A stretch of 64,000 bases of DNA, from contig NZ_AJMM01000008.1 in the NCBI RefSeq assembly GCF_000259505.1, positions 186,001-250,000 of the forward strand. Reading direction: 5' to 3'. Each line of letters opens with the position of its first letter. The stretch's first letter is position 1. Of the stretch, positions 1-8,013 are shown piece after piece. Source of the stretch: Streptococcus sp. SK643. Its GTDB lineage: Bacteria; Bacillota; Bacilli; Lactobacillales; Streptococcaceae. The notes under the pieces were generated by a model. It was not told the origin of the DNA. It saw nothing but the letters and a program-made list of their open reading frames with translations, and did no database searches. A program made the position numbers and the translations under genes.

Positions 1-153
1 CAAGACGGTCTACCATCCTTCTACAAGCTTAAAGAAGCCTTTGACCAGAAACAAATTCCAGCCTGGTTTGCTGAATGGGGACACGATGTCGCCCACGACT
101 GGGAATGGTGGCGCAAACAAATGCCTTATTTCCTCGGCAATCTCTATTTATAA
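1..153 (+). CDS. C-terminal end of an esterase-family protein (5' truncated by window)
   Basis: Frame 1 is open from the first base and gives 50 residues ending in LGNLYL before TAA. The stretch WGHDVAHDWEWWRKQMPYFL resembles the C-terminal end of alpha/beta-hydrolase esterases of the putative-esterase (esterase D-like) family, where the His of a GHD motif completes the catalytic triad and a tryptophan-rich helix follows. The stop lies 12 bases before the next gene, whose ribosome binding site starts just after it, so the two are probably cotranscribed. The N-terminal part, with the nucleophile, lies outside the window, so the family call rests on the tail only. Confidence 0.6.
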   Translation, partial: QDGLPSFYKLKEAFDQKQIPAWFAEWGHDVAHDWEWWRKQMPYFLGNLYL

Positions 154-165
154 AAGGAGTTACCT

Positions 166-1329
166 ATGAATTACCTTGTTATTTCTCCCTACTATCCGCA
201 AAACTTTCAACAGTTTACTATTGAGCTAGCTAATAAAGGCATTACCGTCTTGGGAATTGGTCAGGAACCTTACGAGCAATTGGATGAACCTTTACGCAAT
301 AGCCTGACCGAGTATTTCCGTGTAGATAATCTTGAAAATATAGATGAAGTCAAACGTGCAGTTGCTTTTCTCTTTTATAAACATGGTCCCATTGACCGTA
401 TTGAATCCCACAATGAATACTGGCTTGAGCTGGATGCAACACTCAGAGAACAATTCAATGTCTTTGGTGCCAAACCAGAGGATCTCAAAAAGACGAAATT
501 TAAGTCTGAAATGAAGAAACTCTTCAAAAAAGCAGGTGTCCCAGTGGTACCTGGAGCTGTTATCAAGACGGAAGCAGATGTGGATCAGGCTGTGAATGAA
601 ATCGGCCTTCCAATGATTGCCAAACCTGACAATGGAGTGGGAGCAGCCGCGACCTTTAAGCTTGAAACAGAAGACGATATCAATCACTTCAAGCAAGAGT
701 GGGACCATTCAACTATTTATTTCTTTGAAAAATTTGTCACTTCTAGTGAAATCTGTACCTTTGACGGGCTCGTAGACAAGGATGGAAAAATCGTCTTTTC
801 AACGACATTTGACTACGCCTATACACCGCTGGATCTCATGATTTACAAGATGGACAATTCCTACTATGTGCTCAAGGATATGGATCCCAAACTTCGCAAG
901 TATGGTGAAGCGATTGTCAAGGAATTTGATATGAAAGAACGCTTTTTCCATATTGAGTTTTTCCGCGAGGGGGATGATTACATCGCCATTGAGTACAATA
1001 ACCGCCCTGCAGGTGGTTTCACTATTGATGTTTATAACTTTGCTCATTCCTTGGATCTTTATCGTGGATATGCTGCTATTGTAGCAGGAGTAGAGTTCCC
1101 AATGTCAGAGTTTGAACCGCAGTATTGTTTGGCTACTTCTCGCCGTGCAAATGCCCACTATGTTTATTCAGAAGAGGATTTGCTTGCCAAATACAGTCAG
1201 CAGTTCAAGGTTAAAAAAATCATGCCAGCGGCCTTTGCGGAACTTCAAGGAGATTACCTTTATATGCTGACAACTCCAAGTCGACAAGAAATGGAGCAGA
1301 TGATTGCCGATTTTGGACAACGTCAATAA
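166..1329 (+). CDS. ATP-grasp domain protein, carboxylate-amine ligase-like
   Basis: The 387-aa protein has the ATP-grasp layout: an N-terminal Rossmann-like substrate domain (residues 1-100), then an ATP-binding domain with a lysine and glycine-rich loop (AKPDNGVGAAA, about residues 152-162) and a C-terminal metal-binding patch (HIEFF followed by EYNNRPAGG). ATP-grasp enzymes join a carboxylate to an amine, thiol or similar nucleophile through an acyl phosphate. It is often annotated as carbamoyl-phosphate-synthase-like, but it is far too short for that enzyme and its substrate is unknown. AAGGAG lies 7 bases before the ATG. It follows an esterase-family gene in the same direction. Confidence 0.8.
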   Translation: MNYLVISPYYPQNFQQFTIELANKGITVLGIGQEPYEQLDEPLRNSLTEYFRVDNLENIDEVKRAVAFLFYKHGPIDRIESHNEYWLELDATLREQFNVFGAKPEDLKKTKFKSEMKKLFKKAGVPVVPGAVIKTEADVDQAVNEIGLPMIAKPDNGVGAAATFKLETEDDINHFKQEWDHSTIYFFEKFVTSSEICTFDGLVDKDGKIVFSTTFDYAYTPLDLMIYKMDNSYYVLKDMDPKLRKYGEAIVKEFDMKERFFHIEFFREGDDYIAIEYNNRPAGGFTIDVYNFAHSLDLYRGYAAIVAGVEFPMSEFEPQYCLATSRRANAHYVYSEEDLLAKYSQQFKVKKIMPAAFAELQGDYLYMLTTPSRQEMEQMIADFGQRQ

Positions 1330-1423
1330 TAAAATTGAGGATAAATCTGATTTGGATTCTTTTATTCTTTGCTCAAAAACTAGTCCAATAAAGCGTTTTC
1401 CAGACATTCTTTCTCAAAATTGG

Positions 1424-1452
1424 TTGCTAAAACCCCTAAAAATTGATAGAAT
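1424..1452 (+). promoter_or_regulatory. Predicted sigma-A promoter for the aquaporin gene
   Basis: TTGCTA (1424-1429) and TAGAAT (1447-1452) are separated by 17 bases and lie about 40 bases before the chosen ATG. This is a sequence match only. Confidence 0.5.
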
Positions 1453-1490
1453 AAAGATTGTCTAAAAAATTTTTAAGGAGAATCTATCAA

Positions 1491-2360
1491 ATGGATTTCA
1501 CATGGGCTATTAAATATGCCACTGAATTTTTAGGAACTGCTATTTTGATCATTCTTGGAAATGGTGCAGTTGCTAACGTTGAACTTAAGGGTACAAAAGG
1601 TCACCAAAGTGGCTGGCTTGTTATCGCTGTTGGTTATGGTATGGGTGTTATGATTCCTGCCTTGATGTTTGGTAATGTATCTGGTAACCACATCAACCCA
1701 GCATTCACTCTTGGACTTGCTGTAAGTGGATTATTCCCTTGGGCACAAGTACCATTTTACATCATCGCTCAAGTATTGGGAGCAATCTTTGGTCAAGCGT
1801 TAGTAGTAGCGACACACCGCCCATACTACTTGCAAACAGAAAATCCAAACAACATTTTGGGAAGTTTCTCAACTATCTCAAGTTTGGATCAAGGTACAAA
1901 AGAATCTCGCTATGCCGCAACTGTTAATGGTTTTGTAAACGAGTTTGTTGGATCATTTGTTCTTTTCTTTGCCGCACTTGGTTTAACTAAAAACTTCTTT
2001 GGTGCTGAAGTTCTTCAATTTATGAAACAAGCAGCAACTCAAGCTGGTCAAACAGTTGATTTTTCTGAATTGGCTATCAAAGCACAAGTAGCACCTCATA
2101 CAGCTTCAGGTCTTGGAATTGCTCACTTGGCACTTGGATTCCTTGTTATGGCCTTGGTAACATCACTTGGTGGCCCTTCAGGACCTGGATTAAACCCAGC
2201 TCGTGACTTAGGACCACGTCTCCTTCACGCTTTCCTTCCAACATCAGTTCTTGGTGAGCACAAAGGTGATTCAAAATGGTGGTATGCTTGGGTACCAGTA
2301 GTAGCTCCAATCCTAGCTGCAATTGCTGCAGTAGCAGTATTTAAAGTCCTTTACTTATAA
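1491..2360 (+). CDS. Aquaporin / glycerol facilitator family channel
   Basis: This 289-aa MIP-family membrane channel has the two half-helix NPA motifs, NHINPAF in the first half and GLNPARDLG in the second, with six predicted membrane segments. The ATG at 1491 is preferred over an in-frame TTG at 1458 because AAGGAG at 1475-1480 sits between them at correct spacing. A mitis-group homologue has been linked to peroxide and oxygen permeability, and other family members carry water or glycerol, so the solute here is not settled by sequence. The gene is monocistronic: its own promoter lies upstream and a strong terminator follows. Confidence 0.9.
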   Translation: MDFTWAIKYATEFLGTAILIILGNGAVANVELKGTKGHQSGWLVIAVGYGMGVMIPALMFGNVSGNHINPAFTLGLAVSGLFPWAQVPFYIIAQVLGAIFGQALVVATHRPYYLQTENPNNILGSFSTISSLDQGTKESRYAATVNGFVNEFVGSFVLFFAALGLTKNFFGAEVLQFMKQAATQAGQTVDFSELAIKAQVAPHTASGLGIAHLALGFLVMALVTSLGGPSGPGLNPARDLGPRLLHAFLPTSVLGEHKGDSKWWYAWVPVVAPILAAIAAVAVFKVLYL

Positions 2361-2366
2361 GAACTT

Positions 2367-2390
2367 AAAACCGGGAACACCCGGTTTTTT
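2367..2390 (+). terminator. Rho-independent terminator of the aquaporin gene
   Basis: A perfect 9-bp stem (AAAACCGGG / CCCGGTTTT) with loop AACA runs into a T tract. Confidence 0.9.
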
Positions 2391-2434
2391 CTATACTCAA
2401 ATCATGAAAAAATCCTCAATTTGAGCATAATATC

Positions 2435-2463
2435 TTGTAAAAAAAACTAAAATCCATTAAAAT
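2435..2463 (+). promoter_or_regulatory. Predicted promoter of the cppA operon
   Basis: TTGTAA (2435-2440) and TAAAAT (2458-2463) are spaced 17 bases apart, 21 bases before the cppA start codon. Confidence 0.5.
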
Positions 2464-2484
2464 AATAGAGTGATGGAGGAATTT

Positions 2485-3210
2485 ATGAATGTAAATCAGA
2501 TTGTAGGGATTATTCCAACTTTAAAAGTCAATAATCGAAACTTAAATGAAACATTTTACACTGAAACGTTAGGAATGAAGCCCTTGTTAGAAGAATCAGC
2601 CTTTCTTTCATTAGGAGATCAGACAGGTCTTGAAAAGCTAGTTTTAGAAGAATCACCAAGTATGCGAACTCGTAAGGTTGAAGGAAATAAAAAACTATCT
2701 AGATTAGTTGTAAAAGTAAAAAATCCTGTTGAAATAGAAGGACTCTTATCTAAAACTGATTCGATTCTCCGTTTATATAAAGGACAAAATGGCTATGCTT
2801 TTGAGATATTATCACCAGAGAATGATTTGATCTTGATTCATGGGGAAGAAAATAGAGATAGTTTAGAAGTTATCGACGAAAAACCTGTTTTTAAAACCAA
2901 CTTAGAAGAGAAGTACCTAAGCCAGTTCGAAATTTCAATGGAATTAAATCTTCCAATAGGTGGTAGCAGTTTCTTACATGACTCAGAAGTTGCCTCAGCT
3001 CTCGGTTTTATCCATACGGAAGGTCAAGATTTAGCTGTTGAAAATAACGTTACTTGGGATTTGTCTATGCTGAAATTACAAGTCAAGAATTTTGATATTG
3101 ATAGTTTACGACAACGTTTTGCTTCTGTAGATTACTTTGTACCTAAGTCAGAAAAATTTTTCCTTGCTAAAGACAGTAATAATGTTGAATTGTGGTTTGA
3201 AGAAGTATGA
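2485..3210 (+). CDS. cppA: CppA family protein (VOC/glyoxalase-like fold)
   Basis: The 241-aa protein closely matches pneumococcal CppA as I remember it, with an N-terminal CppA_N domain resembling the vicinal-oxygen-chelate fold (IIPTLKVNNRNLNETFY at the start) and a separate C-terminal domain ending in NVELWFEEV. CppA was named as a C3-degrading proteinase, yet no protease motif is visible and the fold suggests otherwise. The start is set at ATG 2485 because GGAGGA (2475-2480) lies between it and the in-frame upstream GTG and ATG. The stop overlaps the next start in ATGA, so translation is probably coupled. Confidence 0.88.
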   Translation: MNVNQIVGIIPTLKVNNRNLNETFYTETLGMKPLLEESAFLSLGDQTGLEKLVLEESPSMRTRKVEGNKKLSRLVVKVKNPVEIEGLLSKTDSILRLYKGQNGYAFEILSPENDLILIHGEENRDSLEVIDEKPVFKTNLEEKYLSQFEISMELNLPIGGSSFLHDSEVASALGFIHTEGQDLAVENNVTWDLSMLKLQVKNFDIDSLRQRFASVDYFVPKSEKFFLAKDSNNVELWFEEV

Positions 3211-4166
3211 AGTGGACCAAGATAATAAAAAAAATAGAAGAACAACTTGAGGCAGGGATTTATCCCGGAGCCTCTTTTGCGTATTTTAAGGATCAACAGT
3301 GGAGAGAAGTATACTTAGGTCAGAGTGATCCAGAGCATGGTTTTAAAACAAAGGCAGGTCTTGTCTATGACCTAGCTAGTGTGAGCAAGGTGGTTGGAGT
3401 AGGAACGCTTCTCATCTTTCTCTGTCATCAGGGAAAATTAGATTTGGAACGTCCTGTGACAGATTTTTTACCTGACAGTGACTATCCTGATATCAGTATT
3501 CGTCAACTACTGACTCACGCTACAGACCTAGACCCTTTTATCCCTAATCGTGATCAGTTAACAGCTGATGAATTAAAGAAAGCTATGTTTCATCTTAATA
3601 GACGGGAAAAGCCATCCTTTCTATACTCAGATGTTCATTTTTTGATTTTGGGATTTGTCTTGGAGCAAATGTTTGATGAGGATTTGGATACTCTCTTACG
3701 GGAAAAAGTTTGGAATCTATGGGGAATGAGGGAAACAACATTCGGTCCAGTTTCTCAAGCTGTTCCAACGGTTAGAGGTGTAAAAGCAGGTTTGGTTCAT
3801 GACCCTAAGGCCACTCTTTTAGGGAAGCATGCTGGCAGTGCAGGTTTATTTTCTACCGTTAAAGATTTGAAAATCTTTTTAGAGCATTATTTAAAGGATG
3901 ATTTTGCGGATGGTTTAAGTCAGAATTTTTCTCCTTTAGAAGATAAAGATCGCTCCCTTGCTTGGAACTTAGAGGGAGATTGGCTGGACCATACAGGTTA
4001 TACAGGAACCTTTGTGATGTGGAATCGTAAAAAACAGGAAGCAGCCATCTTCCTATCCAATCGTACCTATGAAAAGGATGAGAGGGCCCAGTGGATTTTA
4101 GATCGTAATCAGGTCATGGACTTGATTCGAAAGGAAGAGGGAGGAATAGATGTCAAGGAGTTTTAA
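3207..4166 (+). CDS. Serine hydrolase of the beta-lactamase / class C fold
   Basis: The 319-aa protein has the beta-lactamase-family motifs in order: SVSK (SxxK, nucleophile) near residue 58, YSDV in place of YxN near the middle, and HTG in place of KTG near the C terminus. No signal peptide is visible, so it probably acts in the cytoplasm as an esterase or peptidase-like enzyme and not as a secreted penicillin-binding protein. It overlaps cppA by 4 bases and the following transporter by 17 bases, giving a tight three-gene operon. The substrate is unknown. Confidence 0.85.
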   Translation: MKWTKIIKKIEEQLEAGIYPGASFAYFKDQQWREVYLGQSDPEHGFKTKAGLVYDLASVSKVVGVGTLLIFLCHQGKLDLERPVTDFLPDSDYPDISIRQLLTHATDLDPFIPNRDQLTADELKKAMFHLNRREKPSFLYSDVHFLILGFVLEQMFDEDLDTLLREKVWNLWGMRETTFGPVSQAVPTVRGVKAGLVHDPKATLLGKHAGSAGLFSTVKDLKIFLEHYLKDDFADGLSQNFSPLEDKDRSLAWNLEGDWLDHTGYTGTFVMWNRKKQEAAIFLSNRTYEKDERAQWILDRNQVMDLIRKEEGGIDVKEF

Positions 4167-5046
4167 AGGATTTTTATTGACAATCATTGCTGGTATTGCT
4201 TGGGGCTTATCAGGAACCAGTGGTCAATACCTGATGGTGCATGGAATTTCAGCTCTTGTATTGACAAATCTACGCCTTTTAATCGCTGGAGGTATCTTGA
4301 TGATGCTATCCTATATATCGGCAAGGGAAAAGATGAAGGCCTTCTTAAAGGACAAAGAAAGTATCCTGTCTCTTCTTATTTTTGCCTTAATTGGTCTTTT
4401 TTTAAACCAGTTCGCCTACCTTACTGCTATTCAGGAAACAAATGCAGGCACAGCTACAGTTCTTCAGTATGTATGTCCAGTAGGAATCTTAGTTTATAGC
4501 TGCATCAAGGATAAGGTGGCTCCCACTTTTGCAGAAATTATCTCTATTCTATTAGCGATAGGTGGTACCTATCTGATTGCAACTCATGGTCAGTTTGACC
4601 AATTATCTGTAACCCCGGCAGGACTTTTCTGGGGCCTTTTTTCAGCCCTTACCTATGCACTTTATATCATTTTACCTATTACATTAATTAAAAAATGGGG
4701 CAGTAGCTTGGTGATAGGTATTGGAATGGTTATTTCAGGTTTAGTAGCTATACCTTTCACAGGTGTTTTAAGAGCTAGTATTCCAACTAGTTTAGATTTT
4801 CTTTTTGCTTTTGCTGGTATTATTCTCATCGGAACTGTTTTTGCCTATACGGCTTTTCTAAAAGGGGCAAGTATTGTAGGCCCTGTTAAGTCTAGCTTGT
4901 TAGCTTCTATTGAACCAATTTCAGCAGTATTCTTTGCTTTTTTAATTATGAAAGAACAATTTTTTCCTATTGATTTTGTAGGGATGGCTATGATTTTATG
5001 TGCCGTGACTATCATATCCTTAAAAGACTTAATCATGGGAAAATAA
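4150..5046 (+). CDS. DMT / EamA-family transporter
   Basis: The 298-aa, very hydrophobic protein has about ten membrane segments arranged as two EamA repeats of five, the drug/metabolite transporter layout. Family members export amino acids or other small metabolites, and nothing in the sequence fixes the substrate. It starts inside the preceding hydrolase gene (17-base overlap) and closes the cppA operon, which ends at a bidirectional terminator. I recall the same cppA - hydrolase - EamA - GntR - guaA order in S. pneumoniae. Confidence 0.85.
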   Translation: MSRSFKGFLLTIIAGIAWGLSGTSGQYLMVHGISALVLTNLRLLIAGGILMMLSYISAREKMKAFLKDKESILSLLIFALIGLFLNQFAYLTAIQETNAGTATVLQYVCPVGILVYSCIKDKVAPTFAEIISILLAIGGTYLIATHGQFDQLSVTPAGLFWGLFSALTYALYIILPITLIKKWGSSLVIGIGMVISGLVAIPFTGVLRASIPTSLDFLFAFAGIILIGTVFAYTAFLKGASIVGPVKSSLLASIEPISAVFFAFLIMKEQFFPIDFVGMAMILCAVTIISLKDLIMGK

Positions 5047-5083
5047 AAAAATCTCTTTATTGTTAAAATAAAGAGATTTTTTT
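5047..5083. terminator. Bidirectional terminator between convergent transcription units
   Basis: A 14-bp perfect stem (AAAAATCTCTTTAT with its complement) and a 7-base loop has A and T tracts on both sides. It can serve the EamA gene on + and the GntR gene on -. Confidence 0.9.
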
Positions 5084-5089
5084 GTGGGC

Positions 5090-5788
5090 TTAGTTATTTT
5101 CAAGATAAAATTCGAAGCGTTCACCCACATATTGACTTTTTACATATTCAAAAGCTGTCCCATCGTCAAAATAAGAAACCTGAGTTAAGGCTAAAATAGC
5201 ATGTCCTTTTTCAACTTGTAAGTAGTGAGCAATTTTTTCTTTAGCTAGACGAGCATAAATAGTCTGTTGTGATTTACCAATACGATAACCATGTTCTTGC
5301 AAGGTTTGGAAGAAATGACTAGTGACTTCTTCTTTTTTAAAGTTTTTGATAAACTTTTCTGGAATGGAAGCAACTTCGTAAACCAAAGGTACTTTATCGG
5401 CATAACGAACTCGTTCCATTCGGATGATATTTTCGGTTGGTAAAATGCCAAGTTTGGCAACTTCCTGTTCATTTGGAATGGTTCTTCGATAAGATATTAA
5501 CTGACTAGAGGGGACTTTTCCTTGGGAGATGACAATCTCAGTAAAACTTGTTGTTCCCCGCATTTTTTCTTGGACCCTTGTACTCGCTACAAAGGTACCA
5601 CTTCCTACTCGTCGTTCTAAAACACCTTCTTCTACCAAAAGAGAGATAGCTTGGCGTAAGGTCATACGACTAACCATAAATTGTTCAGCTAAATCCCTTT
5701 CACTAGGAAGTTTTTGCCCAATCGCCCAACGTTTCTCATCTATATCCTTTTTTATATGGTCATGAATTTTCATATAAGCTGGTAGCAT
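5090..5788 (-). CDS. GntR-family repressor, HutC subfamily (NagR/YvoA-like)
   Basis: The 232-aa regulator has an N-terminal winged helix (LPSERDLAEQF, SRMTLRQAI) and a C-terminal UTRA effector domain (RVRYADKVPLVYE..IP). HutC-type members such as YvoA/NagR and DasR sense phosphorylated amino sugars, so control of amino-sugar genes is plausible but not shown here. The ATG at 5788 (MLPAYMKIHD) is preferred over GTG at 5797 because a weak AGAAG lies upstream. It diverges from guaA, and the shared 141-base intergenic region is where autoregulation would act. Confidence 0.85.
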   Translation of the reverse strand: MLPAYMKIHDHIKKDIDEKRWAIGQKLPSERDLAEQFMVSRMTLRQAISLLVEEGVLERRVGSGTFVASTRVQEKMRGTTSFTEIVISQGKVPSSQLISYRRTIPNEQEVAKLGILPTENIIRMERVRYADKVPLVYEVASIPEKFIKNFKKEEVTSHFFQTLQEHGYRIGKSQQTIYARLAKEKIAHYLQVEKGHAILALTQVSYFDDGTAFEYVKSQYVGERFEFYLENN

Positions 5789-5863
5789 GCTTTTCACTTC
5801 TTTTCTATATTTTCTTTATTGTACCGTAATTTATAATAAAAAGTCAAACTTTACTTTGTTTAG

Positions 5864-5893
5864 TTGGTAATTTACCTTTCTTTGTGATAAAAT
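5864..5893 (+). promoter_or_regulatory. Predicted guaA promoter with extended -10
   Basis: TGA-TAAAAT (5885-5893) is preceded by TTGGTA (5864-5869) at 18 bases. It lies 37 bases before the guaA ATG. No purine riboswitch fits in the short leader. Confidence 0.5.
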
Positions 5894-5929
5894 ATTGAAA
5901 AAAGATATTTTTTTTGAGAGAGGAAAAAG

Positions 5930-7492
5930 ATGAGCAATATTTCAACTGATATGCAAGATGTCGAAAAAATCATCGTTCTGGACTATGGTAGCCAATACAA
6001 CCAGTTAATTTCACGACGAATTCGTGAAATTGGTGTTTTTTCAGAACTAAAAAGCCATAAAATTTCAGCTGCAGAAGTTCGTGCTATTAATCCAGTAGGA
6101 ATTATTCTTTCAGGTGGGCCTAACTCTGTTTATGAAGAGGGATCATTTGATATTGATCCAGAAATTTTTGAACTTGGGATTCCAATTTTAGGTATCTGTT
6201 ATGGTATGCAACTATTGACCCACAAACTAGGAGGAAAGGTTGTACCAGCAGGGGACGCTGGAAATCGTGAATACGGTCAATCAACTCTAACTCATACACC
6301 ATCTGCTCTTTTTGAATCAACACCAGATGAACAAACTGTTTTAATGAGCCATGGTGATGCTGTAACAGAAATTCCTGCTAATTTTGTTCGTACAGGAACA
6401 TCAGCAGACTGCCCCTATGCAGCTATTGAAAATCCAGAAAAAAACATCTACGGTATCCAATTCCATCCGGAAGTTCGCCATTCTGTATATGGTAATGACA
6501 TCCTTCGAAACTTTGCCTTAAATATCTGTAAGGCAAAAGGAGACTGGACAATGGATAACTTTATCGACATGCAGATCCAAAAAATCCGCGAAACTGTTGG
6601 TGATAAACGTGTCCTTCTTGGTTTATCAGGTGGTGTTGATTCATCTGTCGTTGGAGTTCTTCTCCAAAAAGCAATTGGCGATCAATTGATCTGTATCTTC
6701 GTGGATCACGGTCTTCTTCGTAAAGGAGAAGCTGATCAAGTTATGGAAATGCTTGGTGGTAAGTTTGGTTTAAATATCGTCAAAGCAGATGCTGCTAAAC
6801 GTTTCCTTGACAAACTTGCAGGTGTTTCTGACCCTGAGCAAAAACGTAAAATCATTGGTAATGAGTTTGTCTATGTATTCGATGACGAAGCAAGCAAGCT
6901 CAAGGATGTGAAATTCCTTGCTCAAGGTACTTTATATACAGATGTTATCGAGTCTGGTACGGATACAGCTCAAACTATCAAGTCACACCACAACGTGGGG
7001 GGTCTTCCAGAAGACATGCAGTTTGAATTGATCGAACCACTTAACACTCTTTATAAAGATGAAGTTCGAGCTCTTGGTACAGAACTTGGTATGCCAGACC
7101 ATATCGTATGGCGCCAACCATTCCCAGGACCAGGACTTGCTATTCGTGTCATGGGTGAAATCACTGAAGAGAAACTAGAAACCGTTCGTGAGTCAGACGC
7201 TATTCTTCGTGAAGAAATTGCTAAAGCAGGTCTTGACCGTGATATCTGGCAATACTTCACAGTGAACACAGGCGTTCGTTCAGTTGGTGTTATGGGAGAT
7301 GGCCGCACTTACGATTACACCATAGCTATCCGTGCTATTACCTCTATCGATGGGATGACTGCTGACTTTGCTAAAATCCCTTGGGAAGTGCTCCAAAAAA
7401 TCTCTGTTCGTATCGTAAACGAAGTTGATCACGTTAACCGCATCGTCTACGATATCACAAGTAAACCACCAGCAACAGTTGAGTGGGAATAA
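5930..7492 (+). CDS. guaA: GMP synthase (glutamine-hydrolysing)
   Basis: GuaA converts XMP, ATP and glutamine to GMP in the cytoplasm. The 520-aa protein is full length: class I glutaminase domain with [10 protein letters not shown], nucleophile Cys90 in GICYGMQ and GIQFHPEV, then an ATP-pyrophosphatase domain with the PP-loop LSGGVDSS, then the dimerisation domain ending in [19 protein letters not shown] ribosome site precedes the ATG. It is monocistronic, with its own promoter and terminator, and diverges from the GntR gene. Confidence 0.97.
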   Translation: MSNISTDMQDVEKIIVLDYGSQYNQLISRRIREIGVFSELKSHKISAAEVRAINPVGIILSGGPNSVYEEGSFDIDPEIFELGIPILGICYGMQLLTHKLGGKVVPAGDAGNREYGQSTLTHTPSALFESTPDEQTVLMSHGDAVTEIPANFVRTGTSADCPYAAIENPEKNIYGIQFHPEVRHSVYGNDILRNFALNICKAKGDWTMDNFIDMQIQKIRETVGDKRVLLGLSGGVDSSVVGVLLQKAIGDQLICIFVDHGLLRKGEADQVMEMLGGKFGLNIVKADAAKRFLDKLAGVSDPEQKRKIIGNEFVYVFDDEASKLKDVKFLAQGTLYTDVIESGTDTAQTIKSHHNVGGLPEDMQFELIEPLNTLYKDEVRALGTELGMPDHIVWRQPFPGPGLAIRVMGEITEEKLETVRESDAILREEIAKAGLDRDIWQYFTVNTGVRSVGVMGDGRTYDYTIAIRAITSIDGMTADFAKIPWEVLQKISVRIVNEVDHVNRIVYDITSKPPATVEWE

Positions 7493-7537
7493 TCTTACAT
7501 TCTAGACTCACTTATAGCAAATAAAAATTTAATCTTT

Positions 7538-7565
7538 AGAGAGAACATTTAAGTTCTCTCTTTTT
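7538..7565 (+). terminator. guaA terminator
   Basis: A perfect 9-bp stem AGAGAGAAC / GTTCTCTCT with a 6-base loop is followed by T residues. Confidence 0.85.
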
Positions 7566-7950
7566 AATAGCTAAATTTTTTGAAATTTGTTATTGAAATA
7601 GACGATAGAGTTCCTTTCAATCAGACTTTCTCATTAAAATACGAGCTACTTCTATGTTCTTTTAGGTTGTATAACCTAGAGCCTGTTTAATTTGTTGTTT
7701 AAATATTTTAAAAAAAACTTGATTTCCTGCTCATTAACTCTCTTTTCAATAAATTTATGTTATATGTATTCATTACGAAAGGAATAAGATAGTATAAAAT
7801 TGTTGTGATTGATATATATATTTAATTACTAAACTAATTTTCAAATTCAGAACAAAGATTTAAGACAACTAACTTGAGGTTTTATAAAAGTCAACAACAG
7901 TAGGTTAAAATTTTTTTAAATTTATTGTAGAGATTTCTTTAGTTTATACC
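7566..7950. other. AT-rich intergenic stretch without a recognisable gene
   Basis: About 385 bases separate the guaA terminator from the promoter of the surface-protein gene. I see no ORF with a ribosome site, no tRNA and no transposase fragment. One short inverted repeat, AGGTT-GTAT-AACCT, lies near 7661-7675. The base composition is lower in GC than the flanks, consistent with a variable accessory junction. Confidence 0.5.
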
Positions 7951-7979
7951 TTTACTTTTTTAGTTAATTATGTAATAAT
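7951..7979 (+). promoter_or_regulatory. Predicted promoter of the LPXTG surface-protein gene
   Basis: TTTACT (7951-7956), 17 bases, then AATAAT (7974-7979) preceded by TG at 7971, an extended -10. It lies 34 bases before the chosen TTG start. Confidence 0.5.
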
Positions 7980-8013
7980 GTTAACAGTATAAATATGAAA
8001 GTAGGTGTTTCTA

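Noticed and set aside
2392..2430. Inverted repeat CTCAAAT/ATTTGAG considered as a BOX or RUP element
   Set aside because: Only a 7-bp stem with a 16-base loop; it lacks the longer boxA and boxC sequence as I remember it.
7493..8004. Insertion-sequence remnant in the guaA to surface-protein gap
   Set aside because: No transposase fragment, terminal repeats or target duplication could be seen.
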